Source of the DNA: Scatophagus argus
Taxonomy: Eukaryota; Chordata; Actinopteri; Scatophagidae
NCBI RefSeq assembly: GCF_020382885.2
Contig: NC_058496.1
Span: 441,001 to 505,000, forward strand
DNA: 64,000 bases
Reading direction: 5' to 3'
Numbering within the stretch: position 1 is the stretch's first letter; the number at the start of each line of letters is the position of its first letter. This document shows positions 31,831 to 42,400 of the stretch, in pieces. The notes below the pieces were generated by a model. It searched no databases. It had not been told where the DNA came from and saw nothing but the letters and a program-made list of their open reading frames with translations. The position numbers and the translations under genes were made by a program.

Positions 31831-34800
31831 ATGGCGGGTCGGATGGAGAGCTGGACGATCCTGAGGCTCCTGATCCTCTTCGTCGTCCTCAGCCTCACTG
31901 GACAATTCAGTAAGACCTGTTTTAGGCTCCCCTCTGTGTGGTTACCATGGTAACGCCTGTGAAGGTGAAGACACAACCTTTGTGAAATCAATACCGCGAC
32001 TGTCAAAGTGTGTGTTAATGACTGAGGCACAGAGCGCCCCCTAGAGGCCGCCTGCTGCTTTAAATACTGAATTTCTCAGCTTTAACCAAAATGCAGTTTT
32101 CATATGAGATGCGGTTGCTTTATTAATTCGTTATCTATTGGAAAAGTATTCCCAGAAGAGGTTTTTCATGACCACATGATTGAAGGATTGTCCTCCATCA
32201 TGAGGGGAGACGCTGACACGTCTCACTCAGAGGAGTGTGGCTGCAGCTTCAGCCGATCCCGTGGATCCTGACGAGTCCACTTTGTTCCACAGAGCTGAGA
32301 GATGGCGAGTGGGCGGAGCTCCGGCCTGACGTGGCTGCACTGCACCGCCTCAGAGGACTGTCTGAGCACATGTTTCAGGAACAACTCGACAACCCTTCAA
32401 AACAAAGGTATCTTCACAAACGTCAGGTACATCTGCAGTCTGCAGATATTTGAGTAGCTGTTTACATATTAAGGGTGAGCTGATGCGTTTTGGGGAACGG
32501 AGCGTGATTTATTCGCATGGCTGCAGACATTTTGACTCCACCCTCTCCTCTGATTTCATCTGAAATTTTGATAGGAAATAGTATTTTGCTGTTTGGAATA
32601 GTGATTCTACTATAGACAAAATGGAGCCTGCTATTGATTAAAAGTACCAATTACAATAAAAATCCATCCCCTCTGCTTTGATGACATGTATTGAAAGACA
32701 AAATATTTTTGTATTCTCTCCATCCATTGGTCTGTAATGATTGGCTGGAAAATCATAGACTGTATTAATAAGTTTTGGGCAGAGTCAACATGGCGGGACT
32801 GTCTGTGAAGTAGGCCAGCACCGTCTTGGTTTGCCCTACTCGTCCAGCTCGCCCATCAGTCTGTGAGTCACATCAGGCGTAAAAATCTGAGGACATTTAT
32901 TCCACTTACCTTATGTTGTTTGGCACAGTTAGCCTGCACTTTATAACTCATTTCTGAGTAACAATGTGTTTACATGTGTTTACACTGTGGCTCTTTAGCC
33001 TCTGGTTTTACACACACAGTCAGTCTGGTCCACCTGCTTTGTCTGCACTCTGTTGTACTTTATGTAGCACATGTTAGTTTATTTAGTATGTTTAGTCTGT
33101 TTTTCCCACTAACAGTTAGGCCTTGTTTGGTTGTTTGCTTACTTTTTCTCTAACCTACACTGCCGGATCAATAAAGTATCTATCTATCTATCTATCTATC
33201 TATCTCTCTATCTATGGTGGTAGACCTTGTGTTGAGGGTAGTGATCAAAGTATTATCCATCAAAGTATAATCATTTCAATGCAAATGATAATCAAAATTC
33301 CACTACATTCAAACAGTACCGTCTGTCTGGCCTGTTATGCTCTCTACTTATCGGCAGCCGTGGCCTAGAGGTTGGAGAAGCTTGTGATCGGAGGGTCACC
33401 GGTTCGATTCCCCCACCGGACGGGCAGGAAAAGTTTGGGTGTGTTGGAGTGATTAATGCTCCAAACTGCTACTTGGGCCACACTCATAAAAAAGCTGAGG
33501 ATCATTTAGAAGTTAAAAAGCAAACAGAAAACTACAAAGATGGGGAGTTTAAGATACTGCTATAGAGGATGCAGTTTCAAATACCACATACAACTTATTC
33601 CTGTGTTTAATTATGGTCTAAGCTAAAGTAAAAATTTAACAGAAAAGCACATTTAACACGTAGTTACAATTAATCATCTAACACTTTAAATTTCTGCCGC
33701 AGTTCTGTTCAGTTTGTGAGCATGTGAGAAGTGCGGCGTCCTGATGTCCTGACTGAGGATCACAGGCCATCTGACGGCCACTCGGACCAGGCGTTGCAGA
33801 ATTACAACACAGACAAGCTCTAAATCAAATTTGATGAATGTTTTCCAAAATAACCAAATGTATGTGTTCTAGACATTGTAATAAAAACAAAAAAATGTTT
33901 AAGGTAGGGTGAGTTCGTGGCCAGATGACCGGCCCTATGAACACTTCTTCGATCCATTAGCATTGTGAGGACAAACAGTAGGACCCATTAACTGTGTAAA
34001 TGTGACATGAAAAAAAAACAAAAAAACATTTGTTGATGTTGTAATTCTGCAACAGTGGGCTTTACGGGGTTAATTGTAACTTTAGGCCTCAATGTAATTT
34101 AACTGAGTTAAATAACTCATTCAAATAAAATAGCTATAGAGACGTAAGCTGTTTTTGCACCGGGCTGAAAACATGTTTATTTCTGATTTAAAGTAGGATA
34201 TTTTAAAGTGAGGAGCGAAACCAGATTGGAAGTGCAGTTTTTCAGCTTTGCACGTTCATCTTCATCTTTCAGCCTCAGAGGTTGCTGCAGGAGGAAAACA
34301 AACTCCACTCCTGCACTGAAGTCAGTTGGAACAAAGCCAATGTCAGACTGAAGATGGAATTGTGGATTTTATATCACTGTAATGTAAACATCTTCGGGAA
34401 TTTAAAGCAATCACCTTGGACTGAAATAAATTATGGAGGGTATTTTTCACTGCTGTCTGATATTTTATAGATTAAATGATTGGCACTGATGAATTATTCT
34501 CTCTTTTGACGTGTATAAAAACTCTCAGCCTAACCACATAGTCTTTTGACCTCAGCCTCTGCCACACGAGGACGGCAGGCAGCATACATCAGACTACAGG
34601 AAGTAATCAGGGTGCATTAGCTGAGATTAAGAAATATGCTTCATCACACACTGCTTTTGGTTCTTCTTTAATTGAACAATTAAGTAAGACTCAGTCCCTG
34701 TGACTTGACTCCACATCTGGTTGTTAGAGTGTGTCTTTTAATGAAGAGAAAATACATTTTAACAATTGATATTGTTTCATCTCAGGTTCACATCCACCCA

Positions 34801-36422
34801 TGGGGCCAAAGTCCAGAGATCCATCAAAAGGTAATATTCTCAGCCAAGGTTTTTAATATAGTTCTGCTGAGAACTGGTTTGCTAACTGCCATTTGTGGTG
34901 TGTGTGTTTGTATATTTTTAATCTTGTCTTGTGAGTCTTGTGAGTATCTAATCAGAAAAATTGGATTTTAATATGTTCACATAATATGGGCACGTAGGGT
35001 TAAGAACAAGAAACTGTCCAGAATTACAACCATGACGAGCAAAGTTACCGAAAAAAAAAGCCGGGTCTCGACAGCTGAGCGGCAGCCATGTCCTTCCACT
35101 GTGTCCAGCCCTCACAACACAGTTTTCTTATGTGCATTGAATCAACCTCCATCCTGGCAAAGGAAGCTCAGAAATGACTGAAGTTTGGGACTTCTGTTTC
35201 TCAGGAGTTACACTGAAGTCCCTGCATGTCAAAGAGTCCTTGATAAAGATACTGCACCCCAAATTGCTCCCGATGGCTGTAAGTGTATGTGAGAGCACTT
35301 TGAGGAGATGGTAGACTTGAAGAGCACTTTATAAATGGAAGTCCCTTTACCATTTGGAATTTAAGTAAAACTTCGTATTAACTTATGCAGGAACAGTGGG
35401 TTCAGGATTGTACGGTTCTGATGCAGGTGTTTAAAACTACCCTGAGCATCGCTGGTACCCATCTGCTGAACACTAATCATATCAGTGAGGTGAGGGTGCG
35501 CAGAACCTAAGGAAAATTAAATTTCAGCGTCCAACCACAGCCTGTTCACCCTGCTGCTGTCTTACAAGAGATACAGAAGTAACCGCTGCCACACTGCCAG
35601 ACTACAGAGCAGCTTTTTTTCCTAAGGCTGAGAGACTCAAGTCATCCTTCACACTACTTTGCCATAAATAAAATGAACATAATGTCTGAGAGACTGGTTT
35701 GTTTTACCTGGCCACTAAATGTGGCTTGACAAAGGGTTCCAGAAAAGACATCTAGTGTGGCTACCCATCTTTCAACAGCATAGCAAAACTTTTTGTTTCT
35801 TATGGAAGGTACTCTTAAACTGAAGTCAGATTAACTTCATGTGATCCATCCATTTTCTTCCACTTTATCCGGGACCAGATCGTGGGGGCAGCAGCTTGAG
35901 CAGGGATGCCCAGACTTCCCTCTCCCCAGACACTTCCTTCAGCTCTTTTGGGTGGACGCCAATGTGTTCCCAGGCCAGCCGAGTGACATAGTCCTTCCAG
36001 CGTGTCCTGGGTCTTCCTCGGGCCCTCCTCCCAGTGGGGCATGCCCGGAACACCTCCCCAGGGAGGCGTCCAGGAGGCATACAAAACAGATGCCCAAGCC
36101 ACCTCATTGGAGGCTTCTGAACCGCTCTTAGTCAGACCTGTCACATAGGACCTGTTTGCCTTGGGAGACCCTACCAGGGGCATTAAGCCCCCCGACAACA
36201 TAGCCCCTAGGATCATTTGGATGTTCAAACCCCTCCACCATGTTAAGGTGGTGGTTCATGTGATATTTATCAGATTTTAAAGATATGTTATTTTGTTCCC
36301 CTTTGTGATACAAACATGAAATTTCTTTTAGGATGGACATTGACCTAAACCCAATGGGCTTGCAGGATAATTTGCAAGAGTGTGAGAAGAGTTTCACAGC
36401 TTGTGTAATTAAGATGGGGCAG
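31831..36422 (+). CDS. Exons 1-4 of the toxin-like gene (signal peptide and N-terminus)
   Basis: Exon 1 (31831-31909) begins MAGRMESW and continues with the hydrophobic core ILRLLILFVVLSLTG, a clear signal peptide, with donor gtaaga. A possible acceptor (TTTTGCAG) at 31826 suggests an upstream non-coding exon. Exon 2 (32293-32407) encodes RDGEWAELRPDVAALHRLRG, then LSEHMFQEQLDNPSKQ, with donor gtatct. Exon 3 (34786-34830) is a 45-base exon encoding FTSTHGAKVQRSIK with donor gtaata. Exon 4 (36332-36422) encodes MDIDLNPMGLQDNLQECEK, then SFTACVIKMGQ, with donor gtaggt. Exons 1, 2 and 4 look solid. Exon 3 is short and rests mainly on phase and on good splice sites. The exon 2 to 4 junction would also be in phase without it, so it could be skipped. 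Confidence 0.7.
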
Positions 36423-39400
36423 GTAGGTGGTATTTCAAAGAAAACTGGAAGCAGCACTGAATTCAGAAGAACTGAACTCAATCATACTACATACAGTCAT
36501 GGCCAAAAGTTTTGAGAATGACACAAATATTACATTTTCACAAAGTCTGTTCCTTCAGGGTTTATAGGTGTTTGCCAGATGTTTCTATGGTATAATGACA
36601 TACAATTAGAAGCATTTTACAAGTATCAAAAGCTTTTATTGAGAATTACATGCAATAGGTCAATATTTGCAGTGTTGACCCTTCTTTTTCAAGACCTCTG
36701 CAATTCTCCCTGGCATGCTGTCGATCAACTTCTGAACCAAATCCTGACTGATGACCGTCCATTCTTGCATAATAAATGCTTGGAGTTTGTGAGAATTTGT
36801 GGGTTTTTGATTGTCCACCCGTCTCTTGAGGATTGACCACAAGTTCTCAATGGGATTAAGATCTGGAGAGTTTCCTGGCCAAGGGCCCAAAATCTTAATG
36901 TTTTGTTCCCTAAGCCATTTTGTTATGACCTTTGCTTTATGGCAAGGTGCTCCATCATGCTGGAAAAGGCATTCTTCATCACCAAATTGCACCTGGATGC
37001 TTGGGAGAAGTTGCTCTCGGAGGACGTTCTGGTACCATTCTTTGTTCATCGCTGTGTTTTTAGGCAAGATTGTGAGAGAGCCCACTCCCTTGACTGAAAA
37101 GCAACCCCACACATGAATGGTCTCAGGATGCTTCACTGTTGGCGTGAGACAAGACCAATGGTAGCGCTCACCTCGTCTTCTCCGAACAAGCCTTCTTCCA
37201 GATGCCCCAAACAATCGGAAAGGGGATTCATCAGAGAAAATGACTTTACCCCAGTCCTCAGCAGTCCAGTCCTTGTAACTTCTGCAGAATATCAGTCTGT
37301 CCCTGATGTTTTTGCTGGAGAGAAGTGGCTTCTTTGCTGCCCTCCTTGACACCAGGCCTTCCTCCAAAAGTCTTCGCCTTACTGTGCGTGCAGATGCACT
37401 CACACCTGCCTGCTGCCATTTCTGAGCAAGCTCTGTACTGGTGGTGGCCCGATCCCGTAGCTGAAACAACTTCAGGAGACGGCCCTGCCGCTTGCTGGAC
37501 TTTCTTGGGCGCCCTGGAGCCTGTTTGGCATCAATTGAACCTCTCTCCTTGAAGTTCTTGATAATCCTATAGACGATTGACTGAGGTGCAATCTTACTCG
37601 CTGCAATAAACTTCCCCGTTAGGCCCTTTTTGTGCAATTCAGTGATGGCTGCATGTGTTTCCTTGCTGGTAACCATGACTAACAGATGAGGAACAATGGA
37701 ACCATCTTCGAGTTCCAAGTGTCGAGTCATCCTGAGAGATTGATCTCCAGCCTAGTCCTCATCAACACCCACACCTGTGTTAATGTGTGTGACACCTGTG
37801 TGTCAATGAAATTATGTTAGCTGGTCCTTTTGTGGCAGGGCTGAAATGCAGTGGAAATGTGGTTTTAGTGATAAAGTTCATTTTCAAGGCAAATAGGGAC
37901 TATGCAAATAATTGCAGTTGAGTGAATCACTCCTCATAACATTCTGGAGTATATACAAATTTCCATTATAAAAACTGAAACTGCAGACTTTGTAAAAATT
38001 AATAGTTGTGTCATTCTCAAAACTTTTGGCCATGACTGTAACATAAAAGTTGTAGAGTACTTAACATTAATTTATTTTTAATACAAATAATTTTGTGATT
38101 CGAGGAGGATTTTAAGACACCTATTTTTAACTTTATTATCTGTTGTGGGTTTTTTTTAATTGTTTTTCAGGAGTTTGAGAACTTATTGGCTGCTATTGAA
38201 GAACATAAGATACGGGACTGGCTGCTAAGCGCTTCAGAGATCTCTCACAGCTACAGCCAGAAACTTCTGGTCACGACTGATAAAGAAAAGTCGACAAATG
38301 ACCGAGTCCAGCAGGAATACAGCATAGATCCTCATTACTCAGTAATAATCAGCAAAGAATGCCTCCACAATGCCTCATGTGTACCAGAAACAGACAGCTA
38401 CACTGTGGTGAAGATATTTGGAAGTGTTTCCGACGATGGACAGACTTTGTCTGGCCTTTCCGGTTCGTCTCTTGCAGAGCTGATGTTGAAACCGTCACTG
38501 GAAGCTGTACCAGTTTTCTCCCTTGATGGAAACACGACCACAGTTTTCCAACACAACTTCATGAGGATCTTTATGGTCCGTGGCGTCAAAGCTGTGTTAG
38601 AAACGAACCAGGAAAATCATCAGATTTACCAGGTCATGAATCAACCCGACTCGGTTTCTGGCTACCGAATTCCACAAAGACCAGTTGATCATAGCACCCA
38701 GTATGACCACCAGCAGATCCTCATTATGGAGGATGACCCTATTGTCAGAAAGGCTGCTGAATATCTTTATGCAAAGCACCCAAAAGTCAGCTCTGTCTAC
38801 GCTCTTGATAAAAACCAAAAGCCTAAACTGATTCACGGTGACTCCGTACCTCTCTCAGAGGACAGCAGGCTGGTGCTGGTAGGCCACGGCAAGAGAGACA
38901 ACTCAGGACAGGTGAGACTGGCAGATTACACCGCCACAGAAGTCACCAAAATCGTGCAACAAACCTTCAGGGTTGGTAATAAAATCAAAACGACGAGTGT
39001 GGTGGCCTGCGAGGTCGGATCAGATAAAGCGTTTGTTGAAACCCTGCTGAAGGAGCTTCATGAGACCGCCAACATCGAGACAGAGGTGCATCTCAGGGAT
39101 GCTGTGCTGCAGGTCAGGCACACAGGAGAGAAAATCACCCAAGACATCTCCACAGATGGGCTGGCAGAATGGCGACATAAAGATGACAGCAAGAAGGTGG
39201 TGGCAACCCTTGATCGGAATGGAAACGTGATTGTTAGAAATGAGCCTGGCAGCAAAGGAGAACCAGTTTTTACCAGTGAAAGAAACACACTAATTAATGA
39301 ATATGTAGGAAATCGATTTAAGGCCTACAAAAGCAGCTGGCCAGACCAGCCACAGAGATTCATTCACCACAAAGCTTCTGCAAAGTTTGACCAAAATGTT

Positions 39401-42400
39401 TGTGATGAACTTGAAGCTCTGTCCTGGGGATTCTTTCACGGAGACCTGCCCGAGCCAAAAAAAGTGAACTTTAACAATTTGAGGCAAATAGAGCAGCATT
39501 TTGTAATAGGGAAACACATTAATAATGATAAAAACATAGAGTGGATAACAGATCACCAAGAACTAAAGAATATTCTTTCCAAGTGTTACGAGGTTAATTC
39601 AGGAGAAGATGTCAGAAAAGTCATCCGTCACTACGCAAAGACTGGAGAGGAGAAGCCCACGTACCTGATGGTCAAAGACTGGATTTATGTTGTTGACCCA
39701 AAGAATCTGTATGACTATCCAGTTGGGAAAAGGCTTGACAACAATCAAAGACAAAATAAGAACACAATAAAGGAAATTAGGAACTGCATTGAAAAACAGA
39801 TAGGCAATGAAAAATATCCAGACATGAGAGCACACATTGTTGATAAAAATATACCTAACTCAAAAGAGCGTTATGTTCAATATGTTAAAGATATTTTTCT
39901 TGGAGAGCACACAACTCATCTTCCGCTCTCCACTGAGGCCTGGTGCACCACATATTTCACTGCATCAGTTATATCTGAATCGGCCAGAAACTTCCGAACA
40001 TTTCCTCTGGTTCTTACGGCCCTGGATATGTTTGAAAGCCCAAATAACAACATCAAGGAGCAAGGACTGGATTTTTTCTTTGACGAACACCCAATGGCAA
40101 GAGGGTCCAGTTGGATTGACCCAAGTAGGCGTGGATTTAGTGGCTCAGCAACACCCATCGGTTCTAGCAAATTAGGAAATACAGTAAATCCTCCGACTGA
40201 GGGGCAATTAATGTCTCACCTTGAGATGGTCTTAGAAAATGAGGTCAAACAGTACAAATCATGGCTTAAAGTAGATACAAAAAATAGTCAGTCTGAAATA
40301 ATGAAGCTTGCAGAAAAATACCAAATAATTGAAAGTAATACAGCTGATCAACAAAACATCATCAACGATTACAAAACTTTTAAAGAACAAATAAGTGAAC
40401 CCTCAGCCTCTGGCACATTAGGAGGCTACAATGATGGTCGCACAACATCCCAAGACCTAATGTCTGCCTCAAAGCTGGAGAATTCATTCAAACTTGAATC
40501 CCATTTCTCCAGACTAAAAGCATTATTTGCAGAACAAATTAACAGTCAGCTAAAGGCAAAATATGGTGAAAATACGGCAGGTTGGCGCATCCAGGAAGGC
40601 AGTGCCAGAATGGAGGATGGACAGGTCATATGTCACCTCGTGTCTGATGCTGCTGAAGTTGAACCTGTTGAGTTCAGGGTTAAGTTATCTGCAGAGAGTC
40701 AACGCTACAATGAGAAGATGCTGAAGACCATTGACACGGCAGTTCATGACTTGGAGGGTCATGTTTCAGGGTCCTCCCATCAAGTCAGCAAGTATGTAGA
40801 GCACACTGGGACTGCTGTCGGGATACTGGGCCTCATGCTGGGGATGAAGGGGGCTGCTCGTGCCCATGAACAAGGTGACACCGAACATGAAGTGGTGGGA
40901 GCTTTGCAAACTGCTCATGGAGCAGTAGCTATGGCAACATCTGTTATTGCAAAACAAGCTCTGTCCTCGGAGACACGGATCGCCAGAGCTGCAGCAGTAG
41001 TGATGAAAAGTCCTGTAATGAAGGGTACCATGGTAGTCTTACCATTGGTGGGAATTGGATTTGGAATATACAATGTTATAGAAGACGTGAAGAGAGGTGA
41101 CCCTCTGGGCTACATTGATGCTGGCATAGATGTCAGCATGGTTGCTTTGGATGTTATTGAAATTGCTCAGCCTGAATTGGCACCGTTTATAGCGCCTGTC
41201 ACCATGGCTCTATCAGTTGTCCGGATGGTTATTGATGATGTCTACATGAGCATAGAGAATGAACTAAAGAGCCTCCCGAAGGACGCTGGAGTTCTGGAGA
41301 AACTGGTGGCTGGTCTTCGTGGCTTTGGGAAAGGAATTTTGCATTTTGCAATTCATGTGGCAAGTATTTTTTATGATTGGCGTTACGACGAAATTGAAGA
41401 GGGACACAGGCTGGTTGCGCAGATATCAGACTATAGCAAATATTACAGAGTTACTAAGCAAGAGGATGGAACCAGTGCCATCGATTTTACTGCTGGTGAC
41501 TCCTCCTGGAACGGAGGAGGCATTCACTTCTGCCTCGCTGACCAGGGTCAGTCTGAACTCTGCATGGACTACTTTGTATCTAGTGATGAGAGGATGACGA
41601 AGAGGTGCTGGGACATTGACACACAGGGAAGCCAGGATATTATTCTTGGCCTGGGAGAGTCACGTCAGTTAGAGTACAGCACACTGCAGAAGAAAGTGCT
41701 CATGTTCATACCAGCCGGTTCTGTCACTGTGGTTTCAGGTTATATACCTATATCTTATTCAAGATATGGGACTTACACGGGAAACAGAGACTCTAATCGT
41801 TTTTTTGCAATTCAGAAAGCAGAGGACCAACATGTGATTGAGGTCATGTTAAGTTACTACTACAAGCTTTACGGTGAACCAGGTGATGACGTATTCTACC
41901 TCGGCCCACAGAGAAGTTATGTTCAAGGCTCTGGTGGGAAAGACACTTACATCATTCCTAAAAATGGGGGGAAAACAATCATTAACAACTACGATCCTTC
42001 CAAAGCGCCAGACACTCTTCATTTCAGTGCTGATTACAGTCACATTTCTGTGTCTAAATCTGGAGATGATGTTGTGTTAATGTATGAAGGCAGTCATATG
42101 GTGGCCATAGAAAGGTGGTTTCTGGGGGAAGTGTATCGTCACATGAGCATGATGTCAGGAGATGGCGTCTTGTTTGAGATTTCCTCCAGGGTGGCTTCTT
42201 CTGTTCAGCTGGTGGCCAGAGGAATTAACAAGATGTTCAAGACACAAGGAGAGACTGTGGACACGTCACAGCCACTTCTAAGTACTGTGGTAAACATCTT
42301 TGGCTCTAGGAATGATGACGTGCTCATCGGGAACGGAGAGAACAATCTGATAGATGGAGGAGGAGGTCGAGATCGTTTGATCGGTGGTGAAGGAGAAGAC

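Larger units (their letters stand above)
32408..34785 (+). other. Intron 2 of the toxin-like gene
   Basis: The intron holds a sense LINE 3' end (32,870-33,205), a tRNA-derived SINE (33,352-33,500) and a MITE-like inverted-repeat element (33,792-34,054). An open stretch at 34,273-34,470 after a fair acceptor was considered as an exon and set aside because its frame does not fit exon 2. The LINE end brings a sense AATAAA at 33,171 that could act as a premature polyadenylation site. Confidence 0.65.

Noticed and set aside
32293..32453. Alternative frame of exon 2 with four cysteines (TWLHCTASEDCLSTCF)
   Set aside because: Reaching it from exon 1 requires a less likely acceptor, and its ends do not chain in phase to exons 3 and 4.
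34273..34470. Open stretch after a fair acceptor (CATCTTTCAG) as an extra exon of the toxin-like gene
   Set aside because: Joined to exon 2 in phase it hits a stop quickly. Its own open frame needs a different phase, while exon 3 at 34,786 fits on both sides.
36811..37552. Forward-strand reading frames within 36,811-37,552
   Set aside because: They are opposite-strand shadows of the intact transposase.
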